A DNA stretch of 64,000 nucleotides from JBARDN01 sp963755705. Lineage in GTDB: Bacteria > Desulfobacterota > Binatia > Binatales > Binataceae. This document shows, piece by piece, positions 1 through 8,052 of the stretch. The position numbers were made by a program, and so were the translations under genes. The DNA lies in contig CAVWKW010000005.1 in the NCBI GenBank assembly GCA_963755705.1, positions 372,001-436,000 on the forward strand, read 5' to 3'. The notes under the pieces are model-generated. The model worked only from the letters and a program-made list of their open reading frames with translations, ran no database searches and had not been told where the DNA came from. Position 1 is the stretch's first letter; each line of letters begins with the position of its first letter.

Positions 1-477
1 CATTGGGAGGCCGAGGCCAAAGTCACTCCCAGCCTTGGCCCGGCGCCGCACGAATTTGCGATGCGGATGCTGCGTGACGCCCGAGTCGCCCAACCCGACT
101 ACACCGCCGCGCAGGCGTATGCGGCCGCGATGCTTGCGGGCGCGGCGCTGGAAGCGGCAGGAGCGCTCGACCAAAACCGGATTCGCGCGGCGTTCTCGGA
201 TTTGCGCGCGACCACGATGCTCGGCGAGTTTGCGATCGATCCATCAACCGGCCGGCAGATCGGTCATCGTCCGCTGCTGGTGCAATGGCACGGAGGCCGC
301 AAGGTCGTCATCGAGCTGGAAACGGGTGACGATACCGGCTCGCTCGAGATTCCGGCGGGGTGGAGGCTGATCGCGGCCGGAATCGAGATGCTGAAATTAA
401 ATCGCGGCCCCGACGACGAAGCCGAAGTGATATCCGGAGACGACCGCAGGCAGATCGATGAGCGTGAAAAAGACTGA
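1..477 (+). CDS. ABC transporter substrate-binding protein, branched-chain amino acid (LivK) type, C-terminal part
   Basis: The frame is open from the first base of the window, so the 5' end of the gene lies outside. The visible 158 residues resemble the C-terminal lobe of periplasmic binding proteins of the Leu/Ile/Val type. A helix (PDYTAAQAYAAAMLAGAALE) is followed by LDQNRIRAAF and then a beta-strand segment with FAIDPSTGRQIGHRP and VQWHGGRKVVI, a common ending for this family. The expected role is capture of an amino acid, amide or small acid for an ABC importer; the ligand cannot be read from this end. The last 30 or so residues are charged and not conserved in the family. The stop lies inside the start of anmK, so the two are probably co-transcribed. 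Confidence 0.75.
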   Translation, partial: HWEAEAKVTPSLGPAPHEFAMRMLRDARVAQPDYTAAQAYAAAMLAGAALEAAGALDQNRIRAAFSDLRATTMLGEFAIDPSTGRQIGHRPLLVQWHGGRKVVIELETGDDTGSLEIPAGWRLIAAGIEMLKLNRGPDDEAEVISGDDRRQIDEREKD

Positions 478-1663
478 TCACGATCACGGCGGAGTGCTGG
501 CGATCGGCCTGATGTCCGGGACCTCGCACGACGGGGTGAGCGCCGCGATTGTGAATATAGATGAGCGCCGGCGGCCACCCGCGCGCGCGATCCGTTTTCG
601 CACCTATCCCTACCCGGCAAAGTTCCGCGCGCGATTGCTGCAAGCGACCGCGGGAGAACCCGTAGGTTCGGGAGAATTATCCGCGCTCAACTTCGAACTC
701 GGCCGCGCATTCGGCCACGCCGCGATCTCCGTGGCGCGCGAAGCGCGAATCGCACTTTCGCAAATTGACTTTATCGGCTCGCACGGCCATACGTTTTTTC
801 ATCGGCCACCGCGAGTCGCAGGACGCGGGGCGACCGCCTCGACGCTGCAGCTCGGCGAGTCCGCGGTAATCGCCGCGATGACGAATCTTCCGGTCGTCGC
901 GGACTTTCGTCCGATGGACATCGCGCTCGGCGGTGAGGGCGCTCCGCTCGCACCTCTGGCACATCTGTGGCTCTTCGCTGACGCCCGGCGTGGCCGAGTG
1001 ATCCAGAATATCGGCGGAATCGGCAACGCGACCTATCTTCCTGCGGGCTCGCGGCTGGGAAATTCTGATCTGATCGCGTTCGATACCGGACCCGGCGTCG
1101 GACTGATCGACGCGCTCGTGAACCAGATGACGCGCGGAGAGATGCGGATGGACCGCGGTGGAAAACTCGCGGCGCGCGGGCGGGTCAGCGCCGCGCTGCT
1201 GACGGCGCTTATGCGGCGTCCTTTCTTTCGCCGCCATCCGCCGAAATCGACCGGACGCGAGGAATTCGGGCTGCCCTTTCTCGCGGAGATCCGGCGCGTC
1301 GCGAAACCGCTCGCCGTGCGCGGCGATGATCTGCTCGCGACGGTCACTGCTCTTACCGCGAGGTCGATCGCCGATTCGGTGCGCCGCTTTATAGCGCCCC
1401 GTGGCCGCGTCGATCAGCTTTTCGCGACCGGAGGCGGCGCCAACAATCCGACCTTGATGAAGATGCTCGCACAAGAACTCAAGGCGCTGGAAGTCACGAC
1501 TGCGGCGACGGCAGGAGTGGACGGCGATTCGCTCGAGGCGGTGGCATTCGCGATTCTCGGCTACCAGATGCTGCGCGGGCGGCAGGGAAATATCCCGAGC
1601 GTGACGGGTGCGCGCGCACCGGCGATTCTCGGCAAGCTCACGCCACCCCCTCGAGTTTCGTAA
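458..1663 (+). CDS. anmK: Anhydro-N-acetylmuramic acid kinase
   Basis: AnmK hydrolyses the 1,6-anhydro ring of anhydro-MurNAc and phosphorylates it to MurNAc-6-P during recycling of murein fragments in the cytoplasm. The 401 residues match the family's usual length. The N-terminal phosphate-binding signature GLMSGTSHDG sits at residues 17-26. VVADFRPMDIALGGEGAPL at about 147-164 carries the aspartates of the active-site strand, and FDTGPGVGLIDALV and TGGGANNPTLM complete the ASKHA-kinase fold. ATG 458 overlaps the preceding gene by 20 bases. No murQ or nagZ is adjacent. Confidence 0.95.
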   Translation: MSVKKTDHDHGGVLAIGLMSGTSHDGVSAAIVNIDERRRPPARAIRFRTYPYPAKFRARLLQATAGEPVGSGELSALNFELGRAFGHAAISVAREARIALSQIDFIGSHGHTFFHRPPRVAGRGATASTLQLGESAVIAAMTNLPVVADFRPMDIALGGEGAPLAPLAHLWLFADARRGRVIQNIGGIGNATYLPAGSRLGNSDLIAFDTGPGVGLIDALVNQMTRGEMRMDRGGKLAARGRVSAALLTALMRRPFFRRHPPKSTGREEFGLPFLAEIRRVAKPLAVRGDDLLATVTALTARSIADSVRRFIAPRGRVDQLFATGGGANNPTLMKMLAQELKALEVTTAATAGVDGDSLEAVAFAILGYQMLRGRQGNIPSVTGARAPAILGKLTPPPRVS

Positions 1664-1678
1664 GATGGGAGCATCACG

Positions 1679-2173
1679 ATGCCGACTCGACGGATGATCA
1701 CGCTGCGCGATAAATCCTGGATGTTTCAACATCGCGTCGCGGCGATCGCTCTGCGCGATGACCGCGCCCTGCTCTGCCGCGATAACGTGAACGGATATTG
1801 GTACATGCCGGGAGGCCGGGTCGAGCTTGGGGAGCCGTCCGATACCGCGCTGGTGCGCGAGATTCGCGAAGAGCTTGACACTGCGGCTCGAATCGAGCGG
1901 CTCGTCTGGGTAGTTGAAAATTTCTACGGCCCAAACCCCGATCAGACGCACGAGCTCTGCCTTTACTACCTGGTGTCGCTGCCCGAAAGCGCGGTTCCAT
2001 CGACCGCGGAGGAATTCACGATCGAGGAATCCGACGGGCAGAAGAACACTTTTCGATGGTGGACGTTTGAAGAGCTGATCGGTGCGCGAGTTTATCCTTC
2101 ATTCTTGCGCACCGAACTCCGCGCGCTGCCGATAACAGTTCAGCACATCATTCATAGCGACGAAGACGGCTGA
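1679..2173 (+). CDS. Nudix hydrolase
   Basis: This 164-residue protein carries a Nudix box at residues 46-68: G46-x5-E52-x7-R60-E61-I-R-E64-E65-L. The glycine normally near the end of the box is Asp67. The box binds the divalent metal that hydrolyses a nucleoside-diphosphate-linked substrate (X). MPGGRVELGE precedes it as usual. The substrate cannot be deduced. It begins 15 bases after anmK on the same strand and probably shares its transcript. Its 3' end converges on the sulfatase-like gene. Confidence 0.88.
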   Translation: MPTRRMITLRDKSWMFQHRVAAIALRDDRALLCRDNVNGYWYMPGGRVELGEPSDTALVREIREELDTAARIERLVWVVENFYGPNPDQTHELCLYYLVSLPESAVPSTAEEFTIEESDGQKNTFRWWTFEELIGARVYPSFLRTELRALPITVQHIIHSDEDG

Positions 2174-2230
2174 ACCTCCGCTCTCGCCCGCGGAAGATAA
2201 TTCTCTGAGCGCGAACGCCCAAGCGGGTGG

Positions 2231-3514
2231 TCAGTAGCTGCGCTTGTCTTCCGGCGGGTCGATGGCGGCTTTCTTTGCTGAATCGAGCGCGGTCGAATGG
2301 AAAATCCCGTGCGCCATCGTCGAGGTCTCCGCGTCCGCCCGCGCCTGGTAGATCTTCGAGCGGGCAGCGTGCGCGGACTTGTCCTCGGGCGCGGCGCCGA
2401 CCGCCCAATCGGCCAGATGCGCCGCGAGCGCTAGATCACCTGCGCCGAGCTTTTCGAGCGCCCGGGCCACGACCTTGTCCACGCCGCCCGCAAGCGATGC
2501 GATCTCCTGCGCGCGCGCAGCCTCGGTCGCGGGCTTAAGATGCGACGGCGTGCCGTCGTACCATCCGCCCTCGAGCCGCCAGATATTGCGCACGATAAAT
2601 TCGGGCTCGTCATAGACCGGCTGGAGATAAGGTTTGTCCGCAAGATTTGCCGGCGGCTTGACCGAATGGATAACTTCGTCGAGCGTTGCGCCGGCGTTCA
2701 TCATCGCGATCGCCTGATCGTAAAGGCTCTGCAGGAAATCCGCGGTGTCGGTCAGCACGCGACGGACCCGCAGCGCGCCGAATACGGGATAGCCGTGGCC
2801 CGGCAGCAAAACCTCGGCACCGAGCTTCGCCATCACGCGCAGAGCTTCGGCCCATTCGCGCGCATAGCGCTGCGCCTTCTGCGGATTGCCGGCGTTGGGC
2901 GCGGCCCAGATAATCAGGTCTCCGGTGCATAGTACTTTGCGCTGCGGAATATATACCCAACAGTGATCATCGGTCTCGCCGCGCGCATGATGGCAATCGA
3001 ACTTGTGATCGCCTGCGACGACATTCAACTGATTATCGAAGTAGGTATCGGGATACACATACTCAGTGGGAAATGACGACGGGCGGCTGAACTGGCGCGT
3101 GTTGATGACGTTGTTGTAGCCCTGGGTGCGTTTGTAGCGGTCGAACCGGGCGGAGACGCCTTTTTGACCGACGATTCGCGGACGCGCCAGATTGCGGCTG
3201 CGCGCCTCCTCCAGAAGCGCGGGCGTGCCGCACGCATGATCGACATGACCGTGCGTGTAAATCGCGGTGTTGACGCGCTCAGGCGAGAACTTGCGCAAAA
3301 GCTCGAGCGTCGCCTTCTGATTGAAATACGCGCCGGTGTCGATCATCACCAGGCCCTCGCCGGTCTTTGCCGCGGTGACGTTCGCGAACCATCGGTAGAA
3401 CATCACGCCGTCGGCGACTTCTTCGTACTCTCCGGTCGGCATCAGCGGATGAAACTGGCGAGTTGTGATCTCGCCATTGAAGATTTTTTCGGACTGATCC
3501 CTTATAACGCCCAT
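2231..3514 (-). CDS. Alkyl-sulfatase-like metallo-beta-lactamase-fold hydrolase
   Basis: A binuclear-metal MBL domain shows the HxHxDH motif at residues 88-93 (THGHVDHACG). GETDDHCWVY, a CTGDL metal ligand and LLPGHGYPVFG follow. The region after about residue 260 (AMMNAGATLDEV, PPANL, GGWYDGTPSHLKP) resembles the dimerisation domain of SdsA1-type alkyl sulfatases. At 427 residues it lacks the C-terminal SCP2-like lipid domain of those enzymes. Hydrolysis of a sulfate ester or similar substrate is an inference. The start at 3514 was chosen because GGAG lies about 10 bases upstream, although the frame is open further. It is the last gene of a probable three-gene minus operon with an FAD enzyme and an alpha/beta hydrolase. 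Confidence 0.82.
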   Translation of the reverse strand: MGVIRDQSEKIFNGEITTRQFHPLMPTGEYEEVADGVMFYRWFANVTAAKTGEGLVMIDTGAYFNQKATLELLRKFSPERVNTAIYTHGHVDHACGTPALLEEARSRNLARPRIVGQKGVSARFDRYKRTQGYNNVINTRQFSRPSSFPTEYVYPDTYFDNQLNVVAGDHKFDCHHARGETDDHCWVYIPQRKVLCTGDLIIWAAPNAGNPQKAQRYAREWAEALRVMAKLGAEVLLPGHGYPVFGALRVRRVLTDTADFLQSLYDQAIAMMNAGATLDEVIHSVKPPANLADKPYLQPVYDEPEFIVRNIWRLEGGWYDGTPSHLKPATEAARAQEIASLAGGVDKVVARALEKLGAGDLALAAHLADWAVGAAPEDKSAHAARSKIYQARADAETSTMAHGIFHSTALDSAKKAAIDPPEDKRSY

Positions 3515-3600
3515 CGTGTTGCTGGCTCCTGCATATCGGCGCGAATTATCCGCCGCATCCCGGCGATCGCGCAACCGGTGGGTTCGACTCGAGACGAGTT

Positions 3601-4419
3601 TCATTCCGGTTCGTTTTTCCATTCCTCGGGATAGAGCAGGAGCAATTCCTGGCCGAGCGTTCGTACCAGAAAGCGCTGAGTTTGCGCGATTGCGCGCTCG
3701 AGCGCGCGGCCGCCGATCAGCCAATGGCCGCGCCCCGGAACTTGCGCGAGCGTCGCGCCCAGCGACTGTGCGAACGCGATGGTCTGGGCGATCGGAGCGA
3801 AAATATCCGAGTCGCCGGCAACGATCAGCCGTGGCGCCGCGACACTGGAGAACGCGATCTCTCCGCGCGCGATCTCCAAGGCGAGCTTCGCACTCTCGGG
3901 CACCATCGCGCGGATAATCCCGTCGCGCTGGAATGGATCGGCGTCGGCTACGAATTCGAACAGGGTGCGGCCTCGTGGAGGATCGATACTGCCGCGCCGC
4001 CATGCCGAGAGGCGCGCGGCGAATCCGGAGACCAATGCCGACTGGTAGCCTGGCACCAGAGGCGCCAGCGCGACCGCGGCTTTTACGCCGGGACGCTCAG
4101 CCAGCTTGAGCGCGGCCAGACCTCCGGCACCGTGCCCGACGACGATCGCGGCGCGCCCGAGGGCGTCTAACGCCTCAGCACAGAGCGCGATCAAATCGGC
4201 GAAAGAGAATTGCGCGAGCGGCGCAGCCTGGTCCGCTCCGAGCGCGGCGCGCAGATCCGGCGCGTAGACTTCCCATCCGATCGTGGCGAAGTAACCCAGC
4301 AGCACGCCCAAATGGCGAGCGGTGGTGAAGGAGTCGGGTAAAAAAATGATCGGCCACGCGAATTTGAGCGGCTCCGGCCGCTCGACCACACACGGGAAGC
4401 GGCCGAGTAATTCGTCCAC
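3601..4419 (-). CDS. Alpha/beta-hydrolase-fold protein with Gly in place of nucleophile Ser
   Basis: The 272-residue protein has an alpha/beta-hydrolase layout: a strand/oxyanion region PIIFLPDSFTTA near residues 24-35, a nucleophile-elbow position reading VVGHGAGGLAAL, GDSDIF for the acid, and GRGHWLIGG for the catalytic His. The elbow normally reads GHSxGG; the DNA plainly encodes Gly at the Ser position. It may therefore be catalytically inactive, use another residue, or bind a substrate without hydrolysing it. Its start lies 6 bases after the stop of the FAD enzyme, so the two are translationally linked. The alkyl-sulfatase-like gene follows 86 bases downstream. Confidence 0.75.
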   Translation of the reverse strand: MDELLGRFPCVVERPEPLKFAWPIIFLPDSFTTARHLGVLLGYFATIGWEVYAPDLRAALGADQAAPLAQFSFADLIALCAEALDALGRAAIVVGHGAGGLAALKLAERPGVKAAVALAPLVPGYQSALVSGFAARLSAWRRGSIDPPRGRTLFEFVADADPFQRDGIIRAMVPESAKLALEIARGEIAFSSVAAPRLIVAGDSDIFAPIAQTIAFAQSLGATLAQVPGRGHWLIGGRALERAIAQTQRFLVRTLGQELLLLYPEEWKNEPE

Positions 4420-4425
4420 GGGCTC

Positions 4426-5682
4426 TCAGGCAGCGCGCGCCTGCCGCGCGAGCATCCGCGCGAACCGGAACGACGGAAAGCCGCCGCCTGACGCCATCTG
4501 GCCGAAACGCGCCATCTCTCGAGCGGCCCATGTCTCGCGCTGGGCAACCAGATGCGCCGCGTGCGTGGTGGGATCGTGGCGGAGTCCGCCGGAAGTTCTA
4601 ACACTCGAGGAATAATACGGCATCAGCAAACGGTCGCGGCGGCTTGCGAATTCGCTCATCGCGGCCGCGCCGATCACGCGGCCATCTCGCGCCGAGAACC
4701 ATCCGGGCGCAAGCTCGCCGACGATCTCCGCGCTCATCAGAGCGAGCGAATGTCCCTGCCCGAACAGCGGATCGACATGAAGTCCCGCATCACCGGCGAG
4801 CAACGCGCCATCGTTAATCGGCTTGCGATAAGTGTTTTGCAGCATTCCCGACGAATATATTTTCCCGGATGCGCGCCCGCCTTCGATGAGCGATCCGACC
4901 ACGAACGAACGTTCGAACTCGCGCTTCAGATTGCCTTCCAGGTCGGTGCGAAAAGAACGCATCTGGGCCGCGTCGAATGCGACAGCGGCGACCACGCGCC
5001 CGTTCTCGCATCGGCACAGGATCGCGCCCTGTCCGGGACCCGCGTCGAGCTCGGTCACCAGGTCGTCACCAAAGCGCTGCCGGCTTACATCTTCATAATA
5101 CGAGTAGTAATACGCGCGCGCGCATGGGACCTCGATGCGCTCGAAGGCGCCGAGTTTCGCCTCGCCGAGCTTCGCGACCGTGCTGCGCATCCCGTCGGCA
5201 CCAACGACGAGAGCCGCGTGAAATTCGTGCGTGCCGCTTCGGTCCTCGCCGCGAACTCCCACGACCGCGCCGTCTTCGATCACCAGGTCAGTGAGCCTGA
5301 ATTGCTCGCGAACTGACGCGCCCGCGTCGCGCGCCAGCGCAAGCATCGCCAAGTCCATCGGAGATCGTCCGAAGCAAAAACCGCGCAGGTCTTCGCCCTC
5401 GGCGGCCAGATCGACTGCATAATCGTAACCGGGGCCGAGCATCCGCATCCTTTCGTAGCGGCGCGCGCCGGCGCGTTCGAGATGCTCGAGCGCGTTCATC
5501 CGGGCCAGCACCTTCGCGCCTCCTGCGAGGACGATATGGGTGGAGAGTGTGTCGGACGGAAACGCAGCCTTGTCGAGCAGCAGAATCTTGAGCCCGCGGC
5601 GCGCAAGCAAAATAGCGACGGCGGTTCCGGCCACACGCGCGCCGACAATAATCGCGTCGAAGGTGGAATCAGGATGGTTCAT
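4426..5682 (-). CDS. FAD-dependent oxidoreductase, geranylgeranyl-reductase / PHBH-like
   Basis: This is a 418-residue flavoprotein. The dinucleotide-binding motif IIVGARVAGTAVA is at residues 11-23, the second-strand acid is in LLLDKAAFPSD, VVGADGMRS follows in the middle, and GDAGLHVDPLFGQG is the late FAD-binding motif. The GARxAG form of the first motif is typical of FAD monooxygenase/halogenase/geranylgeranyl-reductase relatives. The substrate is unknown. The first ATG in the open frame is 60 bases upstream, but the residues before 5682 are not family-like. It is the first gene of the minus operon with the hydrolase and sulfatase-like genes. Confidence 0.8.
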   Translation of the reverse strand: MNHPDSTFDAIIVGARVAGTAVAILLARRGLKILLLDKAAFPSDTLSTHIVLAGGAKVLARMNALEHLERAGARRYERMRMLGPGYDYAVDLAAEGEDLRGFCFGRSPMDLAMLALARDAGASVREQFRLTDLVIEDGAVVGVRGEDRSGTHEFHAALVVGADGMRSTVAKLGEAKLGAFERIEVPCARAYYYSYYEDVSRQRFGDDLVTELDAGPGQGAILCRCENGRVVAAVAFDAAQMRSFRTDLEGNLKREFERSFVVGSLIEGGRASGKIYSSGMLQNTYRKPINDGALLAGDAGLHVDPLFGQGHSLALMSAEIVGELAPGWFSARDGRVIGAAAMSEFASRRDRLLMPYYSSSVRTSGGLRHDPTTHAAHLVAQRETWAAREMARFGQMASGGGFPSFRFARMLARQARAA

Positions 5683-5751
5683 CAAATCGTTCGCGCAGTA
5701 GCGCCGATTGCGATCATTAGGTGCCCGGTAACGCAGACGCAAGTATCGCAG

Positions 5752-5782
5752 AAAAGAAAGAGCCCCCTGTTACGGGGGCTCT
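5752..5782 (-). terminator. Rho-independent terminator of the lysine-rich gene
   Basis: A nine-base-pair stem AGAGCCCCC / GGGGGCTCT (5759-5767 with 5774-5782, loop of six) is followed on the minus strand by a T-rich run (TTTCTTTTC reading from the stem). It lies downstream of the lysine-rich gene and just upstream of the FAD enzyme start, so it should insulate the two. Confidence 0.85.
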
Positions 5783-5884
5783 CTCGGTTTACGAGGCGTT
5801 AGCGCCTCGGCTCATTCCAGCAGTTGGCCCGGCATCGTTAGCCAGCCTCCGAGGGTTAAATCCCGGAGGAAAACTTTTGGCTAG
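5783..5884 (-). other. Structured 3' untranslated region with two further hairpins
   Basis: Between the stop of the lysine-rich gene and its terminator, two more inverted repeats are visible. CCTCCG / CGGAGG at 5846-5851 and 5864-5869 can add inner GG/CC pairs. CGAGGCG / CGCCTCG at 5792-5798 and 5803-5809 has a four-base loop. Together with the terminator this makes three consecutive hairpins in a transcript of roughly 300 nt, which could be a stable RNA in its own right. Confidence 0.55.
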
Positions 5885-5983
5885 TTACTTCTTCTTCTTT
5901 TTGCCGGCTTTCTTCTTCATATTGCTCTTCAACTTTGACTTTGACTTGGTGACCCGCTTGGGGGCCTTCTTCTTCACTGGCAT
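5885..5983 (-). CDS. Lysine-rich 32-residue basic protein
   Basis: The start at 5983 is fixed by an excellent ribosome-binding site, GAGGAGGTG, five bases or so upstream. The product begins MPVKKKAPKRVTKSKSK and ends KKKAGKKKKK; about half of the residues are Lys and there are no acidic residues. It has no recognisable domain. The composition resembles histone-H1-like tails and the basic tails of DNA- or RNA-binding proteins. The gene has its own near-consensus promoter and a terminator, which supports real expression. Function is unknown; nucleic-acid or polyanion binding is an inference from charge. Confidence 0.72.
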   Translation of the reverse strand: MPVKKKAPKRVTKSKSKLKSNMKKKAGKKKKK

Positions 5984-6065
5984 AGACACCTCCTCTTCCG
6001 TTGGCCGCTGCTGGATAAGCATCCTACCTAATGAGTGGTCTAAACTTTTCCACCCCTCGGTGCGC

Positions 6066-6094
6066 ATTATAGAAACCCGTTATTGCGAATGCAA
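6066..6094 (-). promoter_or_regulatory. Sigma70-type promoter of the lysine-rich gene
   Basis: On the minus strand TTGCAT (6094-6089) and a perfect TATAAT (6071-6066) are separated by exactly 17 bases. Transcription would start near 6058-6060, leaving a leader of about 75 nt before the start codon at 5983. Confidence 0.75.
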
Positions 6095-6168
6095 CAGGTT
6101 TGACGATAAATTTATAAAGAAATTCTAAAGTCGGCACGAGCCGCTAATCGCATACGCTTTCCGAACTT

Positions 6169-6174
6169 TATAAT
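6169..6174 (+). promoter_or_regulatory. Possible -10 element for the FtsB-like gene
   Basis: TATAAT lies about 60 bases upstream of the FtsB-like start in an AT-richer stretch (6095-6180). No good -35 element is at the right distance, so this is tentative. Confidence 0.35.
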
Positions 6175-6232
6175 GACGTTAAAAGATGAGCGGTCTTGAA
6201 CTCCGACCGCGCGATGCCTTAGCATTAGCCGG

Positions 6233-6550
6233 ATGTTCCGCTTAAGCAGCTACCTGCGCCGCCAATGGCTGTGTCTAATCCTGGGAGGGATCCTCGTGGT
6301 CCTTGGGGCGAGCCTCGCGATGGGCCCGCTGGGGCCGCGCGATCTGCTGGCGCTGCGCACCAGGCGCCGCACACTCGAGGTGCGGCGTGCGGAACTGCTG
6401 ACCCGCAACGAGGAGCTCAGAACGGATGTTCAGAACTTGAGTTCCAACGATTTGTACCTGGAACACCTGATCCGCCGCGACCTCGGCTTCACCCGCGAAG
6501 GCGAGCTGGTGTACAAATTCACCGGCGATTCCGCTTCCACCCAGCACTAG
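6233..6550 (+). CDS. Septum formation initiator, FtsB/DivIC family
   Basis: This is a 105-residue bitopic membrane protein. A short basic N-terminus is followed by one transmembrane helix (about residues 12-31, WLCLILGGILVVLGASLAMG). A coiled coil rich in Arg, Leu and Glu runs over about 38-75, and the C-terminal signature is IRRDLGFTREGELVYKF. The LGF/Y...GE.VY.F ending is diagnostic of FtsB/DivIC proteins, which join FtsL and FtsQ in the divisome. It stands alone between divergent and convergent neighbours; the usual eno partner is not adjacent. Confidence 0.85.
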   Translation: MFRLSSYLRRQWLCLILGGILVVLGASLAMGPLGPRDLLALRTRRRTLEVRRAELLTRNEELRTDVQNLSSNDLYLEHLIRRDLGFTREGELVYKFTGDSASTQH

Positions 6551-6555
6551 AAGCT

Positions 6556-7896
6556 CTAGCAAATCGATCGGGGCAGCAGCCGGTACTCTCGCGCCGAGCG
6601 CTCCAGCTCCTCGCGAAAATCCGGATGCGCCAGTCCGATTAGCGCGCGCGCCCGCTCGGGCACCGACTTGCCCTTAAGGTTGACGATTCCGTACTCGCTC
6701 ACCACGTACATCACGTCGGTTCGCGGCGTGGTCACGACATTCGAGTCGTCGATTCGCGCAACGATACGGCTGGCCCGGCGGCCGGCGCGCTCGTAGGTCG
6801 AGGCGAGGCACAGGATCGCTTTACCTCCGGCCGAAGCGTATGCGCCGCGAATAAACTGGAGCTGGCCGCCGGTGCCGCTGATCTGCCTGATCCCGGCGGT
6901 TTCGGAGCAAGCCTGCCCGGTCAGATCGATTTGCGCGGCGTTGCAGATCGCGACCGCGTTGGCGTTGCGCATGATGTGATGCGGCAGATTCGTGTAATCG
7001 ACCGGACCGGCGAAACAGGCCGGGTTGCGATCGAGAAACTTGTACAGGCGCGACGAGCCCGCGGCGAAGCAATAAGTCATCTGGTAAAGGTTGTCCGCCT
7101 TGTGCGCGCCGGTGATCTTGCCTGCCTCGTACAGCGAGATGAGCGAGTCAACGAACATTTCTGTATGCACGCCGAGATCTTTTACTGCTGAGGTAGCCAA
7201 GAGCTCGGCGACCGCATTCGGCATCGCGCCGATTCCGATCTGCAGGCAGGCGCCATTCCTGATTTCCGGCGCGATCAGCTCCGCGACCTTCTGATCGGCT
7301 GGGCCCGGCGCCGGATTTTTCAGCTCGGGCAACACGCCGGCGCCCGCGTCGATCACCTGATCGACCTCGCTTATATGAACGCCGCACTCGAGCCCGAAAA
7401 CGTACGGCATACTGGCGTCGGTTTCGATTACCAGGTGCCTGGCTTTTTCGGTGATCGCCTTGTGATAGGTCACCGCCGGACCGAAGTTGAAATAGCCGTG
7501 CTCGTCCATCGGTGCACATTTCAGCGCCGCGACGTCCACATCTACAAAACGGCGGTAGTCGTCAGGCGCCTCGCCGAAGTTCATTGGAATATGATGACAC
7601 AGACCGCGATCGTGCATTCTTCGTTCGAGTCCGGAGAAATACCAGGAATAATAATCCACGTGGCGTCCGTCGGGATCGGCTTCGATCACCGCGCGCGGTT
7701 TCATCGCTAGGCATCCGCGCAACTTCACCCGCTCGAGCTTCGCCACGCGCGCGGCAAGCGCCTGATCGAACAGGTCGGGCTGCCCCAGCCCGAATCCGTA
7801 CTCGACCCAGTCGCCCGACTTGACCGACGCCGCAGCCTCTTCGGCGCTGACGGTTTTTCGCTTCAGTTCGGAAAGATATGAATCCGCCATCTCCAA
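6556..7896 (-). CDS. Acetyl-CoA hydrolase/transferase family protein (4-hydroxybutyrate CoA-transferase-like)
   Basis: The 446 residues cover both halves of a class I CoA-transferase. The catalytic glutamate is Glu246 in LGVHTEMFVD, the position that forms the glutamyl-CoA thioester in this family. IGIGAMPNAVAELL at 220-233 and GTGGQLQFIRGA near 342 form the CoA-binding loops. It should move CoA between acetyl-CoA and a carboxylic acid such as 4-hydroxybutyrate or succinate, or hydrolyse acyl-CoA; the acceptor is not determinable. It is monocistronic, with its 3' end 5 bases from the FtsB-like stop. Confidence 0.9.
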   Translation of the reverse strand: MEMADSYLSELKRKTVSAEEAAASVKSGDWVEYGFGLGQPDLFDQALAARVAKLERVKLRGCLAMKPRAVIEADPDGRHVDYYSWYFSGLERRMHDRGLCHHIPMNFGEAPDDYRRFVDVDVAALKCAPMDEHGYFNFGPAVTYHKAITEKARHLVIETDASMPYVFGLECGVHISEVDQVIDAGAGVLPELKNPAPGPADQKVAELIAPEIRNGACLQIGIGAMPNAVAELLATSAVKDLGVHTEMFVDSLISLYEAGKITGAHKADNLYQMTYCFAAGSSRLYKFLDRNPACFAGPVDYTNLPHHIMRNANAVAICNAAQIDLTGQACSETAGIRQISGTGGQLQFIRGAYASAGGKAILCLASTYERAGRRASRIVARIDDSNVVTTPRTDVMYVVSEYGIVNLKGKSVPERARALIGLAHPDFREELERSAREYRLLPRSIC

Positions 7897-8052
7897 CCTC
7901 CGTCGCTCGATGTCTCATAAATGCTATCCGCCGGGGCCGCTGGCAAGCGCCCGGCAGGATCGCGGGCGCTTCTACCACTCGCGTCGATACGGTACGTTCG
8001 TGCAGTCCGAACTCATGGTCCGTCTCAGAGGTCCGGCTTAGGAGATACCGAA

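Noticed and set aside
3515..4003. N-terminal extension of the sulfatase-like protein
   Set aside because: The extension overlaps the hydrolase gene in another frame, is Arg-rich without similarity, and a good ribosome site precedes 3514.
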